Origin: Cavia porcellus
Lineage: Eukaryota; Chordata; Mammalia; Rodentia; Caviidae
Assembly (NCBI RefSeq): GCF_034190915.1
Contig: NW_026947507.1
Coordinates: 14,022,501 to 14,086,500, forward strand
Direction of reading: 5' to 3'
DNA: 64,000 nucleotides
Under the pieces are notes generated by a model. It was not told where the DNA came from. It was given only the letters and a program-made list of their open reading frames with translations, and did no database searches. Positions 1 through 12,620 of the stretch are shown in pieces. Both the position numbers and the translations under genes were made by a program. Positions within the stretch are counted from its first letter, which is position 1. Each line of letters begins with the position of its first letter.

Positions 1-799
1 AGCAACCAGTTAAATGGCGTTGTATAGGTTAAGAGAGGGAGAGGTATTTCTGGGTGGGGAGAAGTTTACCAGTCAGAGTTATAAAAAGATGTCTTCCTGT
101 AAAAAGTCTCTATTGTGAAATGTCATGATGGTTAATTCCGTTGCTTCTTTCTTCTCAGTGGAAGCTTGAATATATTCAGAGAGATCTTGAGAATTTGCCT
201 CATGGAAAAGAAAAAGAAAAAGAAAGAAAAAAGAAAAAAAAAAAAGAATCACTGCTGAAACAAAGCTCCGTGAGAGAAAAAAAATGTTAACTTCAATTTC
301 CAGATTACAGTTCAGATCATGCTTGTTTGATCTGATCTCTCTCACTGTCTGATATTTCATTTAAACATGCAGAACACTGGAAGGATTTTTATAGGAAATA
401 TACAGACGCTCATCATCATGGCTCTATTGTTAGCATTTTACTATATTTGCTTTATCATATGTCCATCCATCTATAGCTATATCTACTTAACAAGCCATAC
501 TCTTTATGCAATTCAAAGTAAATTACATGTAACAGTGCTCTGGCTTTTGAACTCTACTTTCTCCTTGAGCTACATTCATTTAATTTCTGCCTCCTATTCT
601 CTAAGAGCTCATTTTGCTCCTAGAAGGCCCTCTGTGAGCTCTTCCTTTCTGGACCCCTCCTCAGCTCTGGGCCCTTTGGGGCTGTGGCGGTGCCCAGCAC
701 TCTCTGGAGCATGGCCAGGGCAGGGAAGTGTGTGGCAGAGAGGGCCTCGCCCTTCCCCAGGGTGAGGTGTAATGTCAAGAGAGAGTTAATGTACCGGGG

Positions 800-800
<1 letters not shown>
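1..800. other. Intergenic, no gene seen
   Basis: Short ORFs only, with no recognisable domain or splice context. An A-rich run (about 200-247) is the only simple-sequence feature before the AC repeat. Confidence 0.6.

Positions 801-842
<42 letters not shown>
801..842. repeat. (AC)n microsatellite
   Basis: About 21 uninterrupted AC dinucleotides. The cysteine/valine-rich and histidine/threonine-rich ORFs that cross it are artefacts of the repeat. Confidence 0.97.
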
Positions 843-843
<1 letters not shown>

Positions 844-2925
844 ATCACCACCAATGCTGGTGCGTATTTAAGAGCCAGCAGCTTCTCATAGTAGTGTAAT
901 GTTCAGGATTTCCCTAAGTTGTTTCCTGAGATTGGTGGTGGCCTCCCTTTCATCATGACTGATGGGAGAGAAACCATTGGAAAGGTTTTCTTAATAAAAA
1001 CATTCTTCTGATCCCTGGACTGAAAAATATTCATCAAAAAGAAAACTAAAAAAACCCACACTGTGATATTAAATCTCTTTCTTTTGGGATCTGTCAGTTA
1101 ATTTTTATTTTGAATGGATTGTTTCATTTCTCTCACCGTGTTGGGATGATTGCTAACCGAAGAGCCACTAAAAACTCGCACACTCCCACTGCACCCTTTT
1201 GCTCATTTTTGCTGGCAATATTTTTCTTCCTAATTCTTCTCCATGGGCTCTTTAACTCCATCTTTTCAATGGCCTCAATTCCATCATCTGTCCCCCAATA
1301 ATCAGCTCTTTTATTGTATCTATCCCATTTCTAAAACGTTCGCTGCTCATGTGAGTCACAATCTTAAAGTCCCCCAGTGCCTGTGAAACCAACAGCCCTC
1401 CTCTCTGCCTCGCTCACCCTCATGGGAGCCAGGGATGTGGCTCCTGCAGGCCCTGCTTGGAGCTGAAGGCAGAATTGCGGATCCTGACACCTGGTTAGTT
1501 TTCTCTCTACTGAGCCAATCCATCTACTTGGAAGATTGTGCATTTCAGATCTCAAAAGCTAAGCATGTCTAGTACTTTCAAAATAGAAAAATTCTTTGTC
1601 AGAAATAGTTCTTTCCTTATCTCCTAGAGACACTCACCAAGAGATATCAGTTTTTAAAAGGAACATAAATAATAATCTAGTGAGACAGAAAGTCCACTTG
1701 TATCACGGTTTTGCTCATCTCTATTTTCTTCCCATTCATCTCTGGCCAGCTAGGAGGGCATGCTCAGGCTCTCTTTGATTATGAGAAAATGCCAATTAAC
1801 AAAAAGGGTAAACCATTCTTCATTCTTTGATAATAGTTAAAAAGCATGTAACTTTACTCTACTCCAGACACGTTTTGATGGTTTCATGGGTTAATGGATC
1901 TTTTATTGAATTATTGAGCAAAGCCTTAAATAAAAACATCAAAGGAATCGTTATCTTATTTTTCCTCAGCCACAAGACAGACCAGCCTTGCAGCGTATAC
2001 TCTGGTTCTTTGCCCATGCATCTGTCCACTCTCACTCAGCCAGGCCACCTCTGGGCACTGCCTGCCCACTGCATCAACAAGGTCTCCCTCTGGGCTAGTC
2101 CCGAGCTGAATGCTATTGGTTTTCTACAATTCACAGACTACAGTTCTTACATAGTATTTTAAAGTGCCGCAGAGAGAATCCAAAACCAAACAAATGCTCT
2201 GGTTTACAAACAACAGGGGTAACTGTTTTCTAAAGCTCCTATAACACTCAAAAGCACATAACATATCTATGCCTGATGTGTTTTGCTGCTTTCAAAGGTT
2301 AATGGATCTTCTTACTGAACTACTCATTAAACCTTGCAGGATTAGGGGAGGCTTCTTCAGAGATGTTAGATACAGTGGAAGTTTAGCAGCTGCCCAGTGA
2401 AGTATAGCTGTACAGATCACCAACCTGGAAAATTCAGTTCTCAGTTCTGTTTTCTCTTAGTTTTTCAGTAGTCTGGTTACTGGAGACCAAAGCATTCCTG
2501 GAATTGAAGTGACCTGGGTTACTATAAGATTTAACTTTTGAAGTACAACTGTATTAAATATCTAATATCAGTGTTTGTTCCTGAAAAGTTGTGTGTAAAT
2601 TCAATTTTGGCCGCTAGATGATGTTCTTATATACTTACCCTATAAATTTTAAGAGCGTTACCTTGGCACCTATCTTTCAAAGAGTTATTTCTAACATTTC
2701 TTTTTCTATTTTTATGCTTGTAGTCTGGTAAGTAGGTACTACAGTTAGTTGCTAAATGAATGTTTACGGGGCCTCAAAAGCTGGTCTGGGCATAAAACAT
2801 TGCTATCATGGGCCTTAATTTATTTCTTCAGAGTGAGCTATCTCATGTTGAAGTTTCTTTGAGCAGAGTAAATCCACAGTGAGGACCCTTGAGAAATCTG
2901 CTCCCGTAACAAGTCCTACCTCTGG
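843..2925. other. Intergenic, no gene seen
   Basis: Mixed-composition DNA without a coding ORF longer than about 110 codons and without a SINE or LTR that I can name. Probably old diverged sequence. Confidence 0.5.
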
Positions 2926-2929
2926 GGTG

Positions 2930-3365
2930 GTCTCTATTCCTGTTATCTATTGCTGTGTGACAACTCCAAATGTAGTGCCTTCACTCAGCGATATACTTTT
3001 ATCTCTCATGATTTGGTGACTTGCCTATGTTCAGCTAGGCACTTTTTCCTGGGGCTCATTCTGCAGTTGTTATCAGATTCTGGTGGGGCTAGAGGCATCC
3101 AAAGGTGTGACGGAGCTGGATGCCCCTGAAGCCTCATATAGTAACACCTCTGGTGCCCAGGCTGGGATGCTGAGTAGCTCTGGCTGGCTGGGCCCTTCTC
3201 TCTCCTGGAAGCCTCTCTGTGTTTGTAGTTAGTTTGAGTCTCTGCCTAGCCGAGTGCTCTTGGGGTAGTAGAATTTCTTTTTTTCCCAAGAGCAAGCCAT
3301 CCAACAGAATTTGGCAGATATTTCGGGGCTGCTTCTAGCCTTGGAAGTCTTTCTGTGCCATTTAA
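2930..3365 (+). repeat. Old mammalian interspersed repeat, family uncertain
   Basis: The stretch beginning 'ttatctattgctgtgtgac' followed by 'tttatctctcatgattt' matches a widespread old mammalian repeat with the pattern TATTGCTGCATAACAAA...TTTCTCATGATTCTG. I recognise the pattern but cannot assign the family with certainty. Confidence 0.4.
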
Positions 3366-3539
3366 ATACATATTCTGTTGGCTATAAGTCAGCAAGTCAA
3401 GCCAGCTTCAAGGAGATGGACATACAAAGGCGTGGACATCAAAAACAGCCATTCATTAGGGATCTGTCTGCAGAGTTTAGCTGCTACATTCTATGTTACT
3501 TGTTAATGTATTTTCTTATTGTAGAGTCTATTAATTAGA

Positions 3540-4020
3540 GTTTAAGCTACTTTTTTCCAGTTCTTTTCCTGGAAATATGAAGCAGCAGCAGTGATAGTAC
3601 TAACACCACCATCTTCCATCCATGGACAGAGCAATCTCATTGTCTCATGGAGCATTCCAGTGGGTAAGGTGATAAGATAAAAATCAATTACACAAAATAT
3701 CAGGATGGTGGAAACTGCCGAGGAGGAGAATCTTGCAGGGAAGAGCATTAGGAAATGTGTGTGGATACAATTTTAAATAGTGGCTAGAGAAGGCTGCCCT
3801 GCAAGGGTGACGTCTGAGCAGAGATGGGAGGAGATGAGGGTGTGAAGTGTGGCCTCAAAGGTCCAAGCATGGCAGGAGAGCCTTCTGCACGGGAGGTTTT
3901 CACTCTGAACGTGGGAAGGGAGCTGCTGGAGGGCTCAGCGCAGAAGAGGGAGGGTTCTGCTGAAGAGCGCAGGGTGGAAGCTGAGAAGCCAAGCCAGGAA
4001 GCCACAGCCCTGGTGTAGCC
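3540..4020. other. Intergenic, no gene seen
   Basis: Contains only short overlapping ORFs on both strands. G-rich and purine-rich towards the right end, where it grades into the CpG-rich patch. Confidence 0.5.
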
Positions 4021-4039
4021 AGAGATGGGGGTGGCTTGG

Positions 4040-4590
4040 AGCTGGACGAGGGCAGTGAGGGGGGACAGGAGCCAGGGTTCCCAGCACCCCGCGGCCTACC
4101 CGGTGGCAGCAGTGTGGCTGTCCCTTTTCCAGCTTGCGCTCTCAGCTGCGGTGCAGGTAGAGAACCGCGCGGCCCCAGGCGGGCACCTGCCAGGTAGGCT
4201 CAGAGAGGAGAGGAGGGCAGGAGCTGGGGATACCCCGCATCCCCAGGGACAGCGCCACAGGTCTGCTGGTCTCAGGGAGGCAGGAGCCGGGCTGACGCGC
4301 AGGGCTCCAGGGAGATGGGGACCTCAGGGCCTCGCACGCTCTGCAAACGTCTCCCCTCTCTGCTACTCAGCACGGAACCAGCTCACGACGCTCACGTGTG
4401 CATCAACAGACTTCCCCAGGCCGAAAGCCACCAATCTAGGGCTCCGGGGTCTGGCGCACCCGCAGCGAGCCAGGCTGCGTGGCGCCCCCAGCCGGCGGGG
4501 CCCGCGCATGGCAGCCGCCCCTCTCGCGGGGCGCGGGGCGCGGGGTGCGGCAGTTTTGGGGTCGGAGCCGAGGCCCCCTGACATCCACTA
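4040..4590. promoter_or_regulatory. CpG-rich patch, possible CpG island
   Basis: CpG dinucleotides are frequent here (for example 'ccgcgcggccc', 'gcgaggcg'-like runs and 'gcgcggggcgcggggtgcgg' near 4,530-4,550), against a window that is otherwise CpG-poor. Several ORFs overlap on both strands, which is typical of GC-rich DNA that lacks stop codons by chance. None resembles a known protein. It could be an orphan CpG island or a non-coding RNA promoter; this is inference. Confidence 0.4.
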
Positions 4591-4599
4591 GGCCTGTTG

Positions 4600-5105
4600 T
4601 GCACCGATGCCTCTGCTCGGTTCTCACGGACTCAGTCTTTGGGTTTCAGCCTGGGACCATTCCTAGAAGGCTACTGGGACCCCCAATCCATGCCGAAGGT
4701 TCTGGTCCCCTGCATTTTTCGCTTCCAGCTAGTTACTGTTCTCTTTTCATTTCCCGATATCATACACATGATCTTAAATGTCAGGATAGGGCCTCGGTGG
4801 TTCACAGTGCTATCCAACACAATTTCCAGATTTAATTAGAGTGGAGTGGACCCAACAAGAAAGTGTTGGCTAAATGAAATCGCCTCTCAAACTCTGCAAA
4901 TATTATCTGCTCTCTCGCTTCCTTTCTCTCTTTGCTTCTTCTTTCCTGAGTCAGATGGAGGCTCAAGCTTCTGTAAGGTGTGTCTGCTTAGAGCTGCACT
5001 CCTAGTATGTTCCAGGCTTATGCCATGCATGCGCGTTGCTTCAAATCATTGGCTGACTCTCTGATGCCCCTGGGAGGATGCCAGCTCTCCCCTCAAAAAT
5101 CAACT
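4600..5105. other. Intergenic, no gene seen
   Basis: No repeat or coding signal that I recognise. The overlapping ORFs here are short and without homology that I can name. Confidence 0.45.
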
Positions 5106-5106
5106 A

Positions 5107-5252
5107 GCTGTGGGGCACAGTGGTACACGCCCGTAATCCCAATTACTCAAAAGGCAGAAGGATCACAAGTCGGAGGATGGCCTGTGGCAAAATAAAAAGG
5201 TATGGGAGTGTAGCACATTGGTTCCTGGGTTCAATCCCCAATATCATGTAAA
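5107..5252 (+). repeat. B1-dID SINE
   Basis: B1 left part with 'cacgcccgtaatcccaattactc' (Alu/B1 box-B region), followed by an ID-like right part ending 'gggttcaatccccaatatc'. Diverged, with no clear tail. Confidence 0.8.
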
Positions 5253-7960
5253 TAAATGTTTAAAAATAAAAAATAATCATATAATTGTAAGGAGGACTTT
5301 GTTGTCATTGGTTTCTGTGCTTTAGGGAAAATTCAGCTCTAAATTGCATTGTACAACCCGCCTCCCACAGCTGATGGATATTTCTGACCATTTGTAACAG
5401 AAAGCAAAGACTTGGATATTGACTCTGGATTTGATCTGAGAGAAAGTGACATTCCTGATTGATTTTCAACACTTTTAGGAGCTGGCGGGCCATTGTCAGT
5501 GTGCTGGTTGTGTAATTTTATTGCTACTATACATATGCCTGGAGGAGCTAACAATGGAAACATTTTTGGAGTCTAAAAATAAAAGTCATTATACAAATGA
5601 TGGGAATTGTTAAGCTATAATAACTCATAGTCCTCTTTTCTGAATTGGGACACTTTGTTTCCAATGCTGACAGCAATCCTTGGCACCCTCACATGGCCCG
5701 GTTTGTCCATAGTGGTGGCCTGGTTGGCTATGCAGGGGCCTGGTCAGCCAGCAGAGCCATTCTGCCTACTTGCCAGGGGTGGATGTACCTTGGTGCTGAT
5801 TTGCTCCAGGCGGGGACATTCTGTGTGGTTCTTGGGCAAACACCCAAAACTTTCCTGTCAGAGACAGAACACAAATAATCCAGTAATCTGTGAGACATTC
5901 ATTAATCAAAACACAGAAAGTACAATAATCCAGGAACTGTATCAAAATTAATTAAAAACCCAAGACACGGCCCTTCAAATGTGATTTGAGGTTCCAGTAA
6001 TCAGGCCCACTCAGGACGCTCTGTATTTTCTCAGTGGGCTTTGTCACTAAGGGTGTCTCACGTGGAAAGAACAAAGTTCCACTGTAATTAAATAAAGAGT
6101 GATACTATTCTCCCACTGAAGTTTAAAAATTTAAAAGGAGTGCGCGAAAACCCCTCCGTGCTGTTGGAGGAGGACTGTCTGAGGTCGGGGTAAAGCTTCC
6201 TGCTCTGCAGTTTCCTGGTGGCATCTCAGGAAGTCTGGCCTCTTCTTGGCTTGTCACTAAACTGTGGGCTGGAAAGGGAGAAGGGGAGCCCAAAGGAGCA
6301 GAAGAAAGAGAGAGCGGCAGAGGAGGAAGGGGAAGAGTGCAAGGGAAGGTTTGATGTGTGCAGGATGAAATTCACCAGAGTCCCCTGGGGTGGATTCTTC
6401 TAATCGTTTTGTCCCTGGGGACTGCTTGAGACTGCATAAAAGTTTCTGTCCTTCTGCACCAAGGACACAAGTTGGCATTTTCAAAAGGCACTGGTAAAGG
6501 AAATAGTTAAGGAAAAAAGTAGGCACGATACAAAAGTCAGATTTCCCAGAGGTGGACTTCTGACCCTACCACAATGATGCTCTCACCCTGTAGCACGGTG
6601 CAACTTCACGAGCTGGAGGCCTCTCTGCAGGGGACAGGTGCCATTCCATTAGGTCATCACCCCTTGGACCTGAGAAGAGCTCCCATTCTTGGTTCTGATT
6701 CACCTGGTTGTGGTTTTCCACTCAAGGGACTCACCATACACATCCCAATTACAATCAGTTTGAAAGACTATTTGTTTTTGTTGAAGTTAGCAACCTCATT
6801 TACTGGAATATGGCTTCCTATGTCTGCCGAGTTGCCAATATCACAATAAAGTGAAATAGTAAAGTATAATCATGCTTATATAATTAGAAACATGCATTGT
6901 ATTCTCAGACACTGGGTCTCACACTGGGTCTCAATAGACAATAGTTGAATGAATGAGTGAGTGAACAGCACTTTATGCCTCAGACTGATTTATAATCAGC
7001 ATAAAGGACATGTGGATAGCCCAGAGAATGGCGAAACTAACTTCTCCAGGAGCTGCCTGAGTGGATCACCACGTAAGTCTTTCCTGTCTTCATCCTTTCC
7101 ACCCACCCAAGACTTTCGACAAAGATGCACTCCGCGTAGACAGAGTCTAGGTATGCATTAGTAAAATGGGACTCTGGGCACTGCATACCTACTCTGAACT
7201 CTCAGAAGTGGAGCTGGGCTATCATTTAGGAAGACGAGGGCTAGAAGCAGCCTTCCCTGGTAGAAGGACACACGAAGCCTGTGTGCCACAGAGCAGGGCG
7301 AGATGAGGGAGGTTTGGACAGATGATGGTACAAAGGACCAGCTCCATCTGCTGAACAATTCGCTGGAGGTATGAAATTTAAGATACCTTTGGGAAATTAT
7401 GTGATGAATGTTTTGAAATCAGACATATTTGAAGGTAGGGTGGCTGAGTGTTTTCTTAAAAATGTTTGGGACCACATAAAAGTAACCAGAAACATATTTG
7501 GTTACATAATTAACGGCTGTAAACACAAAATGAAAAGCAATTGTGGTCTGTGGGTTGGCGAGCGAGATGAAATACGTGAATTCCCAGATTGGACACGTGG
7601 CGTGGGTGTATCAAAACCTGCTAAGCACAGGGGGCAGTGAGAGGGTGTACAGTTTCACAAGGTTTTGGGGGGAACAATTGGTGTAGTTGTAGAAAGAGCT
7701 ATTTTAAAAGCACACCTCTTCTCCAGATATGGAGGGAGGAGGAGGGAGAGGAAGGGAAAGGGATGAAAAAAGAATCAAGAGGCACTATGCACAAGTACCA
7801 GCTCTCCATGAGGAAGGTAGCACTATGCACAAGTACTAGCTCTCCATGAGGAAGGTAGCAGTTGTGTACTGCAAATGTGTAACAACAACAAAAAACAAAC
7901 AAACAAACCTGAAAAAATGCTCTGTACTTTCCCCAGGAAAATACACATCACTGTTCTTTA
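5253..7960. other. Intergenic, no gene seen
   Basis: About 2.7 kb without a recognisable gene. The ORFs are short, lack domains and overlap on both strands. A short near-perfect tandem duplication (a unit containing 'actatgcacaagtac', 38 bp apart) lies at about 7,783-7,860. Confidence 0.5.
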
Positions 7961-7965
7961 GTTTA

Positions 7966-8147
7966 CTGAGGGCTGAAGGACTGAACCCTAGGTGTTTACA
8001 CTGAGCTACATCCCCACCCTTTTTAAAAAATTTAAATTTTGAGACAGGGTCATGCCAAGGTATTAAATTGTCTGGGCTGGGCAGAAACTTGTATTCCTCC
8101 TGCCTTTCAGGGTTCTGGGATCACAGGTAGGCACCACCACACCTGGC
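7966..8147 (-). repeat. B1-dID SINE, antisense
   Basis: Reads on the plus strand as an inverted ID tail ('tgaaccctaggtg...actgagctacatcccc') followed by inverted B1 ('gagacagggtc...gggatcacaggtaggcaccacc'). Confidence 0.85.
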
Positions 8148-8164
8148 TTTTCATTGCTTTCTAA

Positions 8165-8836
8165 TGTCCAACTGGGAAGTCAAAGGTCAAGGCCCTGGCA
8201 GGTCGGGGTAGTGAAGGCTGCTCCTTGCTTGCAAGATGGTGCCTTGACGCTGTCCCCTGCAGAGGGGAGGAACACGGTGTCCTCACATGGCAGAAGCCGG
8301 GAGGGCAAGAGGGCCAAACTCCTTGGTCAAGCTTTTTATGAGGTCACTCAGTCACGTCCTGAAGTCTATGCCTCCCAGTACCGTTGCCCTGGGAATTATG
8401 TTTCAACTTCAATTTTGGAAGGCATAAAAACATTTAAACTGTAGCAGCATTAAAAAAAAAAAGAGCAAAAGAAAGAAAAATGTACCAGGAACTATATCAT
8501 TGCTTCCATAGCAGAATAAAACAGGCTGTGGTATTAAGAACGGAAACATACATTCTTACTGCTAGGAAGGGTAGAAGTCCGAGCTCAGTTGTGTCAGAGT
8601 TGGCATCTGGAGTCTCGGCCTGCCCACGGTGCCCTCGGTGGCCTCTCCTCCACGTGCAGCGAGGGAGGTCGCTGGCATTCCTTCCTCTTCCGAGGTCACC
8701 AGGCTTGTTGGATCAGAGCATACCTGTGACTTCACTTAAGTTGCCTCCTTAAAGACCCAAACTCAATTATAGTCATATTTGGGGTTAGGAATTCAACATG
8801 AATTCTAGGGGGACAAAATTCAGCCAGTAACACAGG
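8165..8836 (-). repeat. MaLR LTR remnant, antisense, interrupted
   Basis: Contains 'aacacggtgtcctcacatggcagaag' type sequence and ends in 'gaattctagggggacaaaattc', the usual inverted 5' end of MST/MLT-type MaLR LTRs. About 300 bp of other sequence splits it at about 8,446-8,760. Confidence 0.5.
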
Positions 8837-8905
8837 CCACAAGTGTTAATTTGTTTCCCAGTGAGGATCTGAAACACCAAATTTTGAAATTATGAATCTG
8901 AAGCT

Positions 8906-8992
8906 TGTTTCTTTTTTCTTTCTTTCTTCCTTCCTTCCTTTCTTTCTTTTCTTCCTTCTTCCTTCCCTCCTGCCCTCCTTCCTGCCTTCCTC
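8906..8992. repeat. (TTTC)/(TTCC)n pyrimidine repeat
   Basis: Alternating tttc and ttcc units on the plus strand, grading into c-rich units. The Phe/Ser/Pro-rich ORFs over it are artefacts. Confidence 0.95.
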
Positions 8993-9444
8993 TCATTGCT
9001 TTTTGGATGTGTACACAGCAGTCAGCATGGTGGTCACCTAGAGTGAGCTGCCAGATGTCCCCAAAGTCTCTCCCCGCTGCAGCCGTCTCTGCCCTGCTTG
9101 AGTTTCTGTCCTGTCTGCGAGGTGTAGAAAAGTGCGGCCTCCCCAAGCTTCCTGACGACTGACCCAGACTTGAGGGTAAGAAGGTGCAGGCTTAGTTCCC
9201 ACCGTCACTTCTTGATACAATTTTAAAAATCAACGATTATATTTTAAACTTTTAAATGAGTGCATGTTTGCTGTGTGTAATGATTACACGCTTTGTGGGG
9301 AGCACAGCACATCTTAGCTCTTTTTACTCCCTGTGGCCTCTCCTTTTCTCTTCCTCCCTTCCTCTCTAGTTCCCCTTCCCATTTGAAGAAGCTCTGTCTC
9401 CCTATTTTGTAACATCTTTTATTTTGCGCTTTAAACTATTTGTA

Positions 9445-9600
9445 TATTGGGTTTTTCTTTTCTTTCTTTTCTCCTCCTCTTCTCCTTCCCCTTCCCCTTT
9501 TTCCTTCTTCTTTTTCCTTTCTCCTTTCTTTCTTTCTTTCTTTCTTTCTCCTCCCCCTCCCCCTCCCCCTCCCCCTCTTCCTCCTCCTCCTCCCTCTTCC
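9445..9600. repeat. Long polypyrimidine tract
   Basis: Nearly pure C/T on the plus strand for about 150 bp, with tttc, cccctc and cctcctcc sub-repeats. It is the expanded tail side of the adjacent antisense B1. Such mirror polypurine/polypyrimidine tracts can adopt triplex (H-DNA) form. Confidence 0.9.
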
Positions 9601-9720
9601 ACATGGTCTTACTGTAGTTCAGGCTGGCCTTGAACTCAGGCTGGCTGAAACTCACACCAATCCTCCTGCCTCAGCTTCCCAAATGCTGGGATTACAGATG
9701 TGCACCACCACATCCTACTT
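9601..9720 (-). repeat. B1 SINE, antisense
   Basis: Inverted B1 with 'caggctggccttgaactc', an internal duplicated piece, then 'gctgggattacagatgtgcacc'. The pyrimidine tract next to it replaces the poly(A) tail. Confidence 0.88.
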
Positions 9721-10355
9721 GGTTTTTCATATAAGAAAACCCTGCCAGCGTCACTTCACATGACATTATGGCCTCAAGGTATATCCATTTTCTTAGATGA
9801 CCAAACCTCTTGCTATACATTCTGTGCTTCCCGAATCTTGGTGCCCTGCCCGCCTTCTCAATTCCTCTGTTCCCTCTCTCTGTGCTGCCTTCTTCCCACC
9901 GCAAGCAAACCTAGCCCTCTGTCTTCATTTCCCAAAGCTCCAACCAGAGCAGGGATTCCATGAAAGTTCCAGGCTTGGCGGGGTCAGAAGCAGCCTGGGG
10001 ATTTGCAGCTGAACACCAGGCAGCACAGCTCGGCTCCAGGGTCCTTCTCACCTGCCTCTCTCTCACTGTGCTCTGGTTCCTCATCTTTTCTAGACCCTTC
10101 TGTCCCCTGTCTCTTCTTCTTTCCATCTTCCTGGCCAAAAGTCTTTTTCCTCTAGCGCAGTTAGAGGATTGTACCTAACTTCTGATTAATTTATTAAACT
10201 GAGACCTTTTTTGGTAACTAGAATGTATAAATTGTGCAGTAACTCCGTTTTTAAAATAGTAGCCTCCCTTTCTCACCAAATACAGGCAAATATCAGATTT
10301 CGGAGGCACACAGCTATGATTCCATGTGATCTCTCTGTGTGTTTCTGCACACACA

Positions 10356-10710
10356 TCATGGTTTGTGTCTAGAAGCCCCCGCAAAGCCTCATGAGGTCAT
10401 AGAGTGTTCAGAAGTGACTGAAGAGTGTGTGATTAACTGGCAGTGCGATGCTGGGATTAGTGCTACACCTGTCCTAGGCCAGGTAGCCTGCATACAATAG
10501 AAGGGACAGAAAGAGTTTTGTCTCTTGCTTGTTGCTTCTGCTCTTTTCCATTGCCGTGAACTGTTGCCCCTCTGCCTTGTGTCACCCTGCCCTGCAGTCG
10601 ACTGATTATGGACTAAAACTTCTCAACTGTGAAGTAAATAAACCTTTCCTCCCTTAACTTGTGGTAGTGAGTATTTTGTCTCAGCAATAAGAAAAGTAAC
10701 TATGACAACA
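10356..10710 (+). repeat. Rodent MaLR-like LTR
   Basis: Starts 'tcatggtttgtgtctaga' and ends 'taactatgacaaca'. A poly(A) signal lies in 'gaagtaaataaacctttcc' near the end, followed by 'tattttgtctcagcaat'. The same family recurs at 19,224, 28,443 and 41,850 (plus) and at 32,045 and 39,453 (minus). Confidence 0.7.
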
Positions 10711-10760
10711 CATGATTATGCCTATGTATATAGAATTAGTTTTTTAAATAAATAGAAACG

Positions 10761-10852
10761 GGGGCTGGGGATTTAGCTCAGCGGCATAAACACCTGCCTT
10801 GCAAGCAGGCGGTTGTGAGTTCGATCCCCGGTACTGATAAAAAGGAAAAAGA

Positions 10853-10882
<30 letters not shown>
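10761..10882 (+). repeat. ID SINE with perfect target-site duplication
   Basis: Intact tRNA-Ala-derived body with A box 'tagctcagcgg' and B box 'gttcgatcccc', then a linker and about 30 A. Flanked by the 11-bp direct repeat aaatagaaacg at 10,750-10,760 and 10,883-10,893. The undamaged body and tail point to a recent insertion. Confidence 0.96.
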
Positions 10883-10887
<5 letters not shown>

Positions 10888-10893
10888 GAAACG

Positions 10894-12400
10894 GGCATCT
10901 TTAAGAATCTGTCTCTGTTTCTGTTATACAAGCTTTAGAGGTAGGAAAGCAAACACAAACATACAGAAAAGGTATTTCTGGGTTTGGAACAGACATTTTG
11001 CAAGAAATTTTAAAGTATCTGTATCTCAAAATGTGTGTTTTCATAATGGAGCTGTAAACCAAAGAAGCCAAGAGTCTCTGTGACTCCCCAGACCTGCGGA
11101 AGAGTTCAGCCCACAGGTTTCAGCTCTGCTGTTTCTTGCAAATGATCCCCTGGAAGTTTCTCACTCCCTGTGCTTTCTCTCCTTGAATCCCAGTGGAGAG
11201 GACAGTGCAGGTCCAGCTAAAAGGCAGCATCCCTTGAAATGGCCCAGGATGTTTAGTTATGGTTAGCTCACCCCAAGCTATGAATAATTTAGGGCTGCAT
11301 TTCAATTCCTAATCTCCACTGACTATTCCACAAATCTCTGCTCTTTCCTCTCTGCCTTAGATTGCCCTGGAAATATTTAATAAAGCATCTGGCAATGAGT
11401 TTGTGCCGAAGCATTCAAGAAACAGCACTGAAATGACCCAAGCACATGCATGAGCATCTAGTGGAGCCAACATAAATATCATCTCAAAGTCATGTCCCAG
11501 AAGCATGACGGACTTATTGTGGGCACCTACATTCTAGAGGGACACTTACAGCAGCCTCGAAGAGGCCAGATAATGGTCCCATTTAGAACAGCCATTTAGT
11601 ATCATAAATACATTTTCTCAAATAAATCTGCTGATTACCCTCGCACTGGCTTGACAGCTCAACCAAGTGGTTTGCCCTAAATGTTGCAAATGGCTCAGCC
11701 ACGTATCCATCCACATCAGGGACCTCAGATGAAGAAATACAATTGGTGGTCCCTATCTGGAAAAGATTTCACAAAATGAGAAAAGAAATGAGAGGAAAAT
11801 CTCACAGGAGCAAGCATTTAATATCTAACCAGTTTCCTATACAAAATCATAAGTGCTGCTTCAGGGAAAATGGTCCGTAATTCAAGTCCAAGACAAGGAC
11901 TCCCACAAATATTTTTGAGTTGACAAAGAAAACAAACCAAGTTTTCTTTCAAATGTATGATAAGGATGAGAGTGGGCTGTAATGGAACTTTGTTAACCCT
12001 TCACGGGGCCAGGTTGTTTAAAATCCCTGGTATCTTTTCTTGGCTTTTAGGATGAAGTCTGAATTCTCCAATATGGAAGAAATGTCTCATCCTGGTTGAG
12101 CTGTGCCCTCTCCACCCTGGGGAGCTGTTCATGATTTACTCTAGTTTTACAGAGCCACCAACAAATGCTTTGTGTTCTATTGTATTTTCTCTCCTCTCCC
12201 ATCCACACCTTTCTTCACCTACTGAAAGCTTATTGGTCATGAGGAATCCAGTTTACCACCCCAGTTGGAACTGGATGTCAGCCCACATTGCTCTGCTGGA
12301 TTTTGATGTCCACATGGTCATCTTATGTGCTTCTCTTTACCATCTTTTGGCCAAGAGAAGGGGCCACATCCCAATGCTGAATCAGAGAAGAGATCTTAGT
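10894..12400. other. Intergenic, no gene seen
   Basis: No recognisable repeat or coding sequence. The longest ORF (114 codons at about 12,131) runs into an MIR and has no domain. Confidence 0.5.
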
Positions 12401-12404
12401 GAAC

Positions 12405-12620
12405 ATTTACTAAGGACAGTATGTACTTGTTCCTACCATGGGCCAAGCACAGCCTTAGTCCTCCCAACAGTCTGATGGGGAAGGAGATAGAAATCCTCAT
12501 TTCACAGGTGAAAGAACTAACACCTAAGAGGTGTGAATAGCATTTTCAAGATCAAGCATAAAGCAAGCAAGTAGTGAGGTCAAAATTCGAACCCAGAGAG
12601 CTGAACTCTTCAGTCTATAT
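12405..12620 (-). repeat. MIR SINE, antisense
   Basis: Shows the inverted MIR order: 'atttactaaggacagta', 'cctaccatgggccaagcac', 'cctcatttcacaggtgaaa', 'aaattcgaacccagag'. Old and diverged, as expected for MIR. Confidence 0.8.

Noticed and set aside
4025..4591. 188-codon ORF in GC-rich DNA
   Set aside because: Several frames on both strands are open here because stop codons are rare in GC-rich sequence. None has a recognisable domain.
9402..9763. Poly-Glu/Lys and poly-Phe/Ser/Pro ORFs on both strands
   Set aside because: They are translations of the polypyrimidine tract and the adjacent B1.
10761..10840. tRNA-like gene with A and B boxes (and similar hits at other ID copies)
   Set aside because: The sequence is the tRNA-Ala-derived body of an ID SINE, with an A-rich tail and target duplication. 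It is not a functional tRNA gene.
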